A stretch of DNA of 11,657 nucleotides from Saprospiraceae bacterium (GTDB lineage Bacteria; Bacteroidota; Bacteroidia; Chitinophagales; Saprospiraceae): contig JACMMM010000205.1 in assembly GCA_014379065.1 (NCBI GenBank), positions 1-11,657 of the forward strand, in the 5' to 3' direction. Shown here one piece after another: positions 6,401 to 11,657 of the stretch. Positions within the stretch are counted from its first letter, which is position 1. Each line of letters starts with the position of its first letter. The notes under the pieces are model-generated. The model saw only the letters and a program-made list of their open reading frames with translations. It did not search any database and was not told the DNA's origin. A program made the translations under genes and the position numbers.

Positions 6401-8256
6401 ATACGGGTGCGGTGTCGGTTTCGGTGCTTGGAGGGCTTCCGCCTTACCATTATTTCTGGTCGAACGGCGGTACAACCGCTGCGATTTCAGGACTGACGCC
6501 GGGCAATTATACCCTGACGATCACGGATGCCAACGACTGCCCCAAGAGCCTCAGCGCACAGATTTCGGTGCTTGATCAAGCTGCTCCAGTGCTGTTTTTG
6601 AAAAATGCCACACTGGATTTGGACAACAACGGCACGGTTACCTTCTCCCCTACCCTATTTGATAATGGCAGTTTTGACGATTGTGGCATCGCGAGCTGGA
6701 CCGTAACGCCCAACACGTTCAACTGCAACCAAATCGGCGCGAATATGGTGACGATTACCGCCACCGATCCAAGCGGTCATACAAGTACAGGTACAGCTAT
6801 CTTAACGGTTGAAGACGATATTGTGCCTTCCGTAGTTTGCCCTGCCAACATTACCACTGGTTCCTGCAATCCGGTCGTCCAGTTCAACGTGCCACAGGTC
6901 ATAGACAATTGCCAGTTCAATCCGGCGCAATTGGTTCAATTGAACGGCTTGCCTTCGGGCAGCACTTTCCCGCCGCGCAACACCCTTCAAACTTTCCAAT
7001 ATACGGATCAAGCGGGTAATGTTGGCCAATGCAGCTTTGAGGTTTATGTAGAGGAAGCGGTTACATTCGCTACGACCAGTATACCCGCAACTTGTTCCGG
7101 CAATTGCGATGGCGCTGTTTCCTTGGCACAGCTCAGTGGAGGAAATTTCAGCATAGCCTGGAACAACGGCCAAACGGGCCTTAACCTTTCTGGCCTGTGC
7201 CCGGGCATATTCACAGCAACCATTACGGATACCTACAACTGTGTGCACACCAAAACGACTTCAGTTATAGTGTCTGACCTACAGATGCCCACCCTGGTTT
7301 GCCCTGGCAATCTGGTCGGTAGTTATTGCTCCGGGCCGGTCACCTATACCATGCCTTTTGTAATTGACAATTGCACTGTAATTCCAGCCAATCTTCAATT
7401 GATTGCTGGCTTACCATCAGGTTCCATGTTCCCCATTGGAAACACACAGCAAACCTTCTCTTATACCGATGGCGGAGGCAATAATGGGCAATGCAGTTTT
7501 TCGGTAAACATTACAGGCCCTTCTACGCAAAATACTGTCATACAATCTGTTACCTGCGCCAATTTGTGCAACGGAAGCGCTCAACTTACCGTAAGTGGCG
7601 GCAGTGGCCCTTTTAATATTCATTGGAGCAATGGACAAAATGGTGCGCTGGCGACAAACTTATGTGCCGGTAATTACACCTATACCGTAAGTGATTTTTC
7701 CGGATGTATGCAAAGTGGCTCCATATCGGTTTCTCAACCACTGCAATTAATGCTTTCCGTGGATCAAGTCCTGAACGACCATGGCAATACAGGCGTTGGA
7801 AGTATCCAGATTAGCCCATCCGGCGGTATTGCTCCGTATACCTTCAATTGGACGCGCAACGGGCAGTTTTATGCCACCACAAAGAATTTGAACAACATTT
7901 CCCAAGGGCAATATATAGTGGTTATCACAGACGCCAATGGCTGTACGAGCAGTAGTGGAATGATAACGGTATCCAATACCGTCGGTACAAAAACGCCCGA
8001 ATGGACGCAAGCCCTCACGCTATCTCCTAATCCGGCATCCGAATCTGTAATGATCGATTTCGCTGCGCCCTTGGGCCAGGCTGCTGAACTTCGACTTTGC
8101 AATGTAAACGGGCAGCTGGTAAGCACCCAGCGAATTGAAGCGACGGCTCAGCATGTCTTTTTGGACGTGTCCGCTCTTCCTGCGGGCTTGTGGCTGGTGC
8201 AGCTGAGTTTGGAGGATGGGCAGCGGACGATGCGGAAAGTGGTGGTGGAAAGATAG
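3451..8256 (+). CDS. Giant T9SS-secreted adhesin with SprB, PKD/Ig-like and HYR repeats
   Basis: This is a 1601-residue cell-surface protein. Residues 1-20 are a Sec signal (MTRFCFLITFALIFSTNCFS), which sets the start at 3451. In order: a first SprB-like unit (about 31-102); seven PKD/Ig-like repeats (103-662); five SprB repeats (663-1041); two HYR-like domains (1042-1122, 1123-1202); SprB (1203-1276); HYR (1277-1356); two SprB (1357-1430, 1431-1509); and a type A T9SS sorting domain (about 1520-1601, with LSPNPASESV and a terminal RKVVVER). SprB units show the W-S-N-G and G-x-Y-T-V-T-V-T-D signatures known from the Flavobacterium SprB gliding adhesin. HYR domains show V-C-P-x-N, D-N-C and GLPSGS. 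No enzyme domain is visible, so adhesion, gliding or matrix formation is the likely role. Export through the inner membrane would be by Sec and through the outer membrane by T9SS. The gene appears monocistronic and ends 141 bp before a terminator. Confidence 0.95.
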   Translation: MTRFCFLITFALIFSTNCFSKTSLISNQDPLLLTLVSLQNPNCFDPQGSITVLATGGNLGYTYDWNTGASGPVLTGISTGDYTVIVTDGDGSTADLTISVLADFTAPAANAGTPAVVPCTNTITSLNGSGSTGPDFSYQWAASNGGHVLSGGNTLTPVIDHAGTFQLTVSDLTNGCTATDITTVTAQNITPAATATGGAINCASNTVTLSVVYTTLHTTFGWQGPGGFNSQLLNPVVSVVGNYVFTVTDTLTGCINKSTAVVNSNFVAPNVDASGGGIITCAQTSVQLTGASTTPGATFHWTGPNGYSSDLQNPLVNSAGTYTLTVQNPVNGCKATDAVTVTSNLTAPTAFASVGGTLTCVVQMVQLTGSSNTPGVSFDWAGPNNFTSSLQSINISVPGPYTLTVKNPVNGCTGTVTVTVLQNIATPNASASGGVKTCSSPTVSLAGNSSTQGVTYSWTGPGGFMSTLQNPSVSFVGNYTLKVTSSQNGCTATVVAVVSQNIAAPSVSATSGIITCNNPQAQITTTASPQGLSFSWTGPNNFSSSQKNPLVGVTGYYTVTATNPANGCTNSASVYVSENTTPPFAYTGEDKSLNCYFTSILINASFSSNGANFSYLWTTWDGHIVSGANTLYPRVDLEGNYTLKVTNTQNGCIDLDSMVVTQSTPVTAVISQTTPVYCSGGSNGTATVSGGGGSQSYSYNWSNGQQTATITGLSAGVYTVTVTDSESCSATASTTVNQLVVTAFVNVIHQSIPAVNNGSATVIGGGGTAPYTFKWSNGATTFAINNLAPGPYTVTLTDAHGCTIVKTTNVNPANCIITGTISGVNVTCSGANNGTATVTLNSAINPIIYSWSNGGTAKTITGLAPGTYSVTATDASSCQVVQTVQITSPQPLLASVTSKTDVRCPSAADGSLSVGVTGGVQPYAYFWSNNASSSAISNLAQGNYTLTVTDAKNCTSTLSAQINGPSPITISILNKADVNCPGANTGAVSVSVLGGLPPYHYFWSNGGTTAAISGLTPGNYTLTITDANDCPKSLSAQISVLDQAAPVLFLKNATLDLDNNGTVTFSPTLFDNGSFDDCGIASWTVTPNTFNCNQIGANMVTITATDPSGHTSTGTAILTVEDDIVPSVVCPANITTGSCNPVVQFNVPQVIDNCQFNPAQLVQLNGLPSGSTFPPRNTLQTFQYTDQAGNVGQCSFEVYVEEAVTFATTSIPATCSGNCDGAVSLAQLSGGNFSIAWNNGQTGLNLSGLCPGIFTATITDTYNCVHTKTTSVIVSDLQMPTLVCPGNLVGSYCSGPVTYTMPFVIDNCTVIPANLQLIAGLPSGSMFPIGNTQQTFSYTDGGGNNGQCSFSVNITGPSTQNTVIQSVTCANLCNGSAQLTVSGGSGPFNIHWSNGQNGALATNLCAGNYTYTVSDFSGCMQSGSISVSQPLQLMLSVDQVLNDHGNTGVGSIQISPSGGIAPYTFNWTRNGQFYATTKNLNNISQGQYIVVITDANGCTSSSGMITVSNTVGTKTPEWTQALTLSPNPASESVMIDFAAPLGQAAELRLCNVNGQLVSTQRIEATAQHVFLDVSALPAGLWLVQLSLEDGQRTMRKVVVER
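3757..5436 (+). repeat. Seven tandem PKD/Ig-like repeats in the adhesin
   Basis: Units of 77-85 residues start at residues 103, 188, 265, 344, 423, 501 and 579. Each opens with (D/N)-x-x-x-P, carries a Cys about 15-17 residues in, and ends with N-G-C-x followed by a beta-strand. The paired cysteines probably form a disulfide within each unit. Units 2-6 share the W-x-G-P-x-x-F/Y-x-S-x-L-Q-N-P core. Units 1 and 7 instead carry G-H-(V/I)-(L/V)-S-G-x-N-T-L and are longer. The DNA copies have diverged, so this is an old array. Confidence 0.85.
5437..6573 (+). repeat. Five tandem SprB repeats in the adhesin
   Basis: Units start at residues 663, 739, 816, 891 and 967, each about 75-77 residues. Each shows G-x-x-x-V near its start, P-Y-x-(Y/F)-x-W-S-N-(G/N) in the middle, then (G/N)-L-(A/T/S)-x-G-x-Y-(T/S)-(V/L)-T and a closing (G/S/N/D)-C. 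This is the SprB family pattern. Unit 2 lacks the usual first Cys but gains Cys815 at its end. Confidence 0.85.
8008..8253 (+). other. T9SS type A C-terminal sorting domain of the adhesin
   Basis: Residues 1520-1601 run L-S-P-N-P-A-S, a strand, L-R-L-C-N-V-N-G-Q-L-V, then L-D-V-S-A-L-P-A-G-L-W-L-V-Q-L and a final R-K-V-V-V-E-R. This is the beta-sandwich signal recognised by the type IX system at the outer membrane. In characterised cases it is cleaved by the PorU sortase and the cargo is attached to the surface or released. Confidence 0.9.
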
Positions 8257-8397
8257 ATAGGGCAACCTAAAACGCTCAATGCCAAACCTCAATGCGGAGG
8301 CTTTTGAACAACACCTCACCAAATAAAAAACTCGGAAATACGCTTGGTTAACCCATTTGCAGTGATCTGATTCGTAAATTCCAAACACTGAATACAC

Positions 8398-8434
8398 AAA
8401 GCCCAGATGGTTGAATATCAACCATCTGGGCTTT
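8398..8434. terminator. Bidirectional palindromic terminator (copy 2)
   Basis: The arms 8398-8414 and 8418-8434 are perfect 17-bp reverse complements (AAAGCCCAGATGGTTGA) around an ATA loop. TTTT then GCTTT follows on the plus strand and a poly-T arises on the minus strand. It lies between the convergent adhesin (stop at 8256) and protease (stop at 8471) genes and can serve both. It is a sibling of the hairpin at 783-827; the loops are reverse complements, so the two copies lie in opposite orientation. The rest of 8257-8470 shows nothing else. Confidence 0.88.
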
Positions 8435-8470
8435 TGCTTTTATGCTATTGTTGGCTACTACTCAACCCTA

Positions 8471-9535
8471 TCAATCCTGCACCAGTTTCAAATCGTTCGG
8501 GTTATTTGTGGCACTCACGATTTTGTATTTTGTCCCGTAGCTGGGATAAAATGAAGACCACACGCAGCCACTTGGGCATTCCCAAATCTGAAGGGTATTT
8601 CCCGAAGTCTTGGCGGGCACCTTGATCGTTTCGTTTTTATACAGCGTGGTGGTCACACCATTGAGGTAAATGGTGATGTTGCCATTGATGTTGGCCGCAT
8701 GGCGTACCGTTATGCGGGTGCCTGAATACATTTTACCAATGAATTCTTTGTCCAGATCCGAGAGTTGTGTGTTCCAGGGGATAGAAAATCCATTGGTAGT
8801 CAGGGACGCAGGAATGGAATATGCCATGATGGATTGCACATCCAAGCTGGTATGCTGAGCAGGGCCCCAGCCAAGGTTGTTGATCACTTGCGCATCTACC
8901 ATTTGTTGCGACCAGCCCTGCGTAGAGGAGTAGTACGCATAGACCTTTGGTTTGTCCCATGGGATACTAGCGTAAGGGTTTTGGTGTTCGTGGTTAAGTC
9001 CCAAGGCGTGCCCAAACTCGTGCAGTGCTGCCCGGCGGATGGATTCTTCATTGGAGTTATCCGTCAATTGGAGGTTCATGGTTTGAACACTTTGGGCTAT
9101 GGACAGATTGTCTGTGCCGACATAAGAATTGTGCCCGATGGTGCCAAAACGGACCCGAATTTCTGCGTTGCCGGAAGTAACCTTTTGAATGGTAACATTA
9201 GCAGAGTTTCCCCAAGTGGCAAAATAGTTGAACACCTTGTTTTGCAGTGCCGTACTGCCATTCTGAAAGCGGACGCGAAGCACTTGCCCTGCAGGCCAGA
9301 ATTTGCCCTTCAAGCCCGATCCACGGTCATCAACAGAACCGTTAGAGTGGTCGTTGTAATCGTGCTCTATGATCGTGCTACAGAAATTTTCATTGATTTC
9401 CGAGATCTCCTCAACAGAGAGCATATAAGCGGAAGTTTCGTGATTTTCCTTTTGACAAGCAGTAAAAGAAAGGGCCAGGACGGCAGCAATGGCTATGATG
9501 AAATAGCAAGCGAAGGATTTTTGCATGATTTGCAT
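8471..9535 (-). CDS. Lipoprotein metzincin protease (astacin-like M12A)
   Basis: This is a 354-residue secreted zinc protease. The start chosen is ATG 9535, because MQIMQKSFACYFIIAIAAVL leads into S-F-T-A-C with the lipidated Cys at 27; ATG 9526 is also possible, and the ATG at 9613 would add a polar stretch in front of the signal. Residues 28-75 resemble a short propeptide. The catalytic domain (about 76-271) holds HEFGHALGLNHEHQNP (172-187), which contains the HExxHxxGxxH zinc site with base Glu173 and the astacin-type Glu183. The Met-turn S-I-M-A-Y is at 235-239. The order P-W-D-K-P-K-V-Y-A-Y-Y then W-S-Q-Q-M-V fits bacterial M12A-like enzymes. A beta-rich domain (about 272-354, Cys320/Cys324) follows; its role is unknown. 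Lipidation suggests attachment to a membrane, facing the periplasm or the surface. Substrates are unknown; the neighbouring adhesin is a possible but untested target. Confidence 0.94.
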   Translation of the reverse strand: MQIMQKSFACYFIIAIAAVLALSFTACQKENHETSAYMLSVEEISEINENFCSTIIEHDYNDHSNGSVDDRGSGLKGKFWPAGQVLRVRFQNGSTALQNKVFNYFATWGNSANVTIQKVTSGNAEIRVRFGTIGHNSYVGTDNLSIAQSVQTMNLQLTDNSNEESIRRAALHEFGHALGLNHEHQNPYASIPWDKPKVYAYYSSTQGWSQQMVDAQVINNLGWGPAQHTSLDVQSIMAYSIPASLTTNGFSIPWNTQLSDLDKEFIGKMYSGTRITVRHAANINGNITIYLNGVTTTLYKNETIKVPAKTSGNTLQIWECPSGCVWSSFYPSYGTKYKIVSATNNPNDLKLVQD

Positions 9536-9829
9536 AAGAGATAAAAGTTTTGGGCGAGTGAAATTTGAGTGCTGCGACATGGATGTTTTCAGTGGCCGCA
9601 GTTGATAGGTCAAAAGTGCAGGATGCGAGCACCCGTCCGCTATTTCATTTACAAGCCGTTTTTATAGCATTGTGAGGGCCAAACAAAAGGAGAGTGTTTG
9701 ACTGCAAGTATTAAGTAGTTGTTTTTCAGTGTTTTATGTCGCCATAAATTCATTTCACTTTTTAAGTGGAATTATAATTCGGGCGAACATTTTGGGTAAA
9801 TATATTTTCAAAAACGCCATTACGATAAC
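9536..9829. other. AT-rich spacer upstream of the protease gene
   Basis: This must carry the protease promoter on the minus strand, but I found no clear TAnnTTTG with a matching -33 box. No gene, RNA or strong hairpin is apparent in this stretch. A minus-strand frame at 9755-9955 runs into the inverted repeat and is not considered coding. Confidence 0.45.
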
Positions 9830-10068
9830 ATGAGTCATCCCGAATTTTTGGGGTGGCCCATATCTTTTTTGGGTCTTAATGGTGCGTAGCACCCAAAACG
9901 TCGGTAGAAATGTCAATAGGTGCGTAAAAAAGGTGCGTAGCACCGGAACAAGCACGCCTTAAACGAGTACAAGTTCCGGTGCTACGCACCTCCAAAATGC
10001 TTGAAACCGATCTTTCTACCGACGTTTTGGGTGCTACGCACCTATTCCAAAAATTCGGGATGATTCAT
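9830..10068. repeat. 239-bp nested inverted-repeat element
   Basis: Three nested pairs of arms share one centre. Outer arms are 9830-9851 and 10047-10068 (21 of 22 bases match). Middle arms are 9881-9910 and 10013-10042 (30 of 30). Inner arms are 9932-9949 and 9973-9990 (18 of 18), around a 23-nt loop. Spacers between arms are unequal: 29 nt against 4 nt outside, 21-22 nt inside. Transcribed from either strand it would fold into one long interrupted hairpin. No transposase or target-site duplication is visible. It could be a MITE-like or REP/BIME-type element, and may also end transcripts of the ELWxxDGT gene, whose stop is at 10099. Confidence 0.9.
9881..10042. repeat. Four copies of palindrome GGTGCGTAGCACC
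   Basis: Copies lie at 9881-9893 and 9932-9944 (plus) and at 9978-9990 and 10030-10042 (inverted, GGTGCTACGCACC). Each is a small hairpin, GGTGC-GTA-GCACC. A half copy, GGTGCGTA followed by poly-A, lies at 9919-9926. The motif occurs nowhere else in the window. The arrangement, two direct copies facing two inverted copies, resembles clustered REP units. Confidence 0.85.
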
Positions 10069-10073
10069 CTTGA

Positions 10074-10091
10074 TTTAAGGATCGCCCTAAA
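10074..10091 (-). terminator. Weak hairpin behind the ELWxxDGT gene
   Basis: On the minus strand TTTAGGG-CGAT-CCTTAAA forms a 7-bp stem (one G-T pair) with a 4-nt loop, 7 bp after the stop at 10099. No T-tract follows, so it may only protect the 3' end or do nothing. Confidence 0.25.
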
Positions 10092-10098
10092 TTTCGAA

Positions 10099-11657
10099 TT
10101 ACTGTACCAAGAGTTTCTTCAGCACCACCTGCTCATCCGACTGTACCCAGCGAACCAGATAAACTCCTTTTGGCAAATCCTGAACATCCATCTGGATGCT
10201 CGTTTGACCTTCAGAAGACTGCATGGAACGAACCGTTTGACCAGAAGCAGAAAGGATGCTCAAGGTGCCCGTCAGGTCGTTTTGTGGCAGATCCACGTTC
10301 ACAAAATTGACCGCAGGATTTGGGTAGACCTTGATTTCGAGCGCGACAGATGCAGGTGTCACGATTGTTTCACTAATTTCAGTACGTTCGTCTGTGCCAT
10401 CGCCTTGGAGTGCTGTTGCGTTGGCAAGTCTCCATGGTTCTTGGCCTGCCGTGAGGTCGTTGGCAGAAAGGAACAGGTCTTGCCCCGACAGGCGAATTTC
10501 CAAGATGTTTGCATTACCCAAACCTGCGCGGATATCACTGACAAGTTGGGTGGTAGAACCATTTGATTTCCAGAGTTCGCGGCCTTCATTGGCACTGGCT
10601 GCGGTAAAGAAAATCCCATTGCCAACGGGCGTGAGTTTTTGCGGGATCGGGTACTCGCCACCAGGTATGAGCGGGAAGGTTTGGAGCAGGACGGTTCCCG
10701 CACCCAAAAGCCTGCAAAGTTGAGGGCCGCCGATTTGGGGCGACATTGTGAAAAACAACTGTGTACCTGCTGCTGCCAAATTGTTGGCATTCTGCATGTT
10801 GCCGCCTGTGGTCACTACATCCGTCAACCCAGCATTGGTCTTAAAAATACGATCGCCAGTGCTGAGGCCACTCGCGGCGGTGAAGTGCAATACCCCATTG
10901 AAGTTGACCATGTTTTTGATGCCCGCGCTACCCGTGCCAGCGATGATGTCCGAAATACGCGAAGCAGTGGTTGCCGCAGCATTGGTCACCCAAAGTTCAC
11001 GACCCCTGCTTGCATCGGCAGCGGTGAAGAAAAGCCTTGTACCGATCACCGTGAGTTGTTGAGGGATGGGATACTCGCCATTTGGGATGAGGGGAAATAT
11101 TCGGATGGTAAACAATGCATTGTTCACAAATTTGCAAAGCGCCGGGGCCCCAGGTTCTGACTCCAAACCCACGGTGAAAAAAAGTGTGCTGCCCATGGCA
11201 ACAAGATTGCCTGCAAAGTTTGTCCCGGAAATGGGTATCGCGGACAATCGGCTAATGCTAACTCTGTAAATGCACATGGGCAAGTTAGGCAAGCCAGTAC
11301 CAGGAGCCGTGAAGTGCAGTCTGCCATTCACATCGGTAAGGTTGCTGACAGATCCATAAGTTAGGCTATTAGAAATGTACGTAAGCCTCCATGGTATGGC
11401 ATTGGCCGTATTTTCCAACTTGAAAAGTTGGCGACCTTGGTTATCTTCCTGGGCTATGAAGAAAAGTGTGTGCACGCCAGGCTCAGCAGTCACCACAATA
11501 AGATTGCTTGGGTTTGACCCCGTTGCGCCTACAAAAATGTCGGCCACCCGCTGCGTTCCAGCCACGGTACCATCCGTTTTCCAAAGCTCGCGGCCTGCTA
11601 TTCCATCGTCTGCGGTAAAATAAGTGAGGTTGCCCATCTTTACAAATTCGCGGGGGA
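10099..11657 (-). CDS. ELWxxDGT-repeat protein with T9SS sorting domain, N-terminus cut
   Basis: The frame is open to the right edge, showing 518 residues plus the stop. The ATG at 11637 is internal to a repeat (VKMGNLTYFTADDG), so the true start lies outside. Near the edge a canonical unit reads A-G-R-E-L-W-K-T-D-G-T-V-A-G-T followed by V-A-D-I-F (about 11535-11600). Later units decay to GRELWVTN, GRELWKSN and GQEPWRLAN. A block of about 140 residues is duplicated (10405-11184). Repeats of this type are found in large secreted bacterial proteins and probably form beta-propeller-like blades; no activity is established. The C-terminus (10102-10338) is a T9SS type A sorting domain: V-Y-P-N-P-A-V, L-S-I-L-S-A-S-G-Q-T-V, L-P-K-G-V-Y-L-V-R-W and L-K-K-L-L-V-Q. 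Export by Sec then T9SS to the cell surface is inferred; the signal peptide is not in view. Confidence 0.92.
   Translation of the reverse strand, partial: PREFVKMGNLTYFTADDGIAGRELWKTDGTVAGTQRVADIFVGATGSNPSNLIVVTAEPGVHTLFFIAQEDNQGRQLFKLENTANAIPWRLTYISNSLTYGSVSNLTDVNGRLHFTAPGTGLPNLPMCIYRVSISRLSAIPISGTNFAGNLVAMGSTLFFTVGLESEPGAPALCKFVNNALFTIRIFPLIPNGEYPIPQQLTVIGTRLFFTAADASRGRELWVTNAAATTASRISDIIAGTGSAGIKNMVNFNGVLHFTAASGLSTGDRIFKTNAGLTDVVTTGGNMQNANNLAAAGTQLFFTMSPQIGGPQLCRLLGAGTVLLQTFPLIPGGEYPIPQKLTPVGNGIFFTAASANEGRELWKSNGSTTQLVSDIRAGLGNANILEIRLSGQDLFLSANDLTAGQEPWRLANATALQGDGTDERTEISETIVTPASVALEIKVYPNPAVNFVNVDLPQNDLTGTLSILSASGQTVRSMQSSEGQTSIQMDVQDLPKGVYLVRWVQSDEQVVLKKLLVQ
10405..11184 (-). repeat. 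Tandem 420-bp internal duplication in the ELWxxDGT gene
   Basis: Segment 10759-11184 and segment 10405-10758 align at an offset of 420 bases. Both open with L-F-F-T and share F-P-L-I-P-(N/G)-G-E-Y-P-I-P-Q and then F-F-T-A-A followed by G-R-E-L-W. The stretch around 10641-10660 and 11061-11080 is still close at DNA level. The second copy is shorter and leads into the linker before the sorting domain. Confidence 0.75.

Noticed and set aside
8281..8310. Small CCTC/GAGG hairpin after the adhesin stop followed by CTTTT
   Set aside because: Only four base pairs; the perfect 17-bp hairpin at 8398 is a far better terminator.
8765..9544. 259-codon plus-strand frame opposite the protease
   Set aside because: The minus strand carries an intact metzincin with zinc site and Met-turn; the plus frame resembles nothing and lacks a start context.
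9755..9955. 66-codon minus-strand frame
   Set aside because: Much of it is encoded by the left arms of the inverted repeat; no recognisable domain.
9881..10042. CRISPR-like array
   Set aside because: The repeats are 13-bp palindromes in both orientations with irregular spacing and there are no cas genes; this is an inverted-repeat cluster.
9780..10089. Possible fourth, outermost arm pair using GGGCGA near 9781 and TCGCCC near 10082
   Set aside because: Only six bases match, which is expected by chance; the element boundary is placed at 9830/10068.
9979..10566. 195-codon plus-strand frame
   Set aside because: It starts in the inverted repeat and runs antisense to the T9SS sorting domain.
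10639..11160. 173-codon plus-strand frame opposite the ELWxxDGT gene
   Set aside because: Antisense to clear repeat-protein coding sequence.

Overview
The window looks like a chromosomal segment of a member of the Bacteroidota, most plausibly a Saprospiria-type organism (Haliscomenobacter/Lewinella relatives). This rests on two proteins ending in type IX secretion (T9SS) type A sorting domains, a very large adhesin built from SprB, HYR and PKD/Ig-like repeats, an ELWxxDGT-repeat protein, lipoprotein signals of Bacteroidota style, and no Shine-Dalgarno sites before the chosen starts. The genus-level guess is inference; the phylum-level call is well supported.

Layout. (1) 1-407, minus: 5' part of a small exported DUF2541-like protein, cut by the window edge. 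(2) 408-877: divergent spacer holding a perfect 10-bp hairpin, what looks like the frameshifted 3' end of a decayed plus-strand gene (595-764), a very strong palindromic terminator (783-827) just behind it, and a candidate Bacteroidota promoter. (3) 878-1837, plus: lipoprotein with a DUF6973-like helical domain. (4) 1844-3115, minus and convergent with the previous gene (6-bp gap): membrane-anchored pentapeptide-repeat protein with 31 unbroken pentapeptides. (5) 3116-3450: spacer/leader. (6) 3451-8256, plus: 1601-residue secreted adhesin with signal peptide, seven PKD/Ig-like repeats, nine SprB-like repeats, three HYR-like domains and a T9SS sorting domain. (7) 8398-8434: second copy of the same palindromic terminator family, between convergent genes. 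(8) 8471-9535, minus: lipoprotein metzincin (astacin-like M12A) protease. (9) 9536-10098: spacer dominated by a 239-bp nested inverted repeat with four copies of the palindrome GGTGCGTAGCACC. (10) 10099 to the right edge, minus: ELWxxDGT-repeat protein with a T9SS sorting domain, cut at its N-terminus.

Every recognisable protein is exported or membrane-bound: three are predicted to be lipid-anchored or periplasmic, one spans the inner membrane, and two are predicted T9SS cargo for the cell surface. No operon of cooperating enzymes is visible; the genes are mostly transcribed singly in alternating directions. The most unusual material is non-coding: the nested inverted repeat at 9830-10068, the pair of related palindromic terminators, and the gene relic in front of one of them. 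I did not see a complete new defence, metabolic or mobile system.
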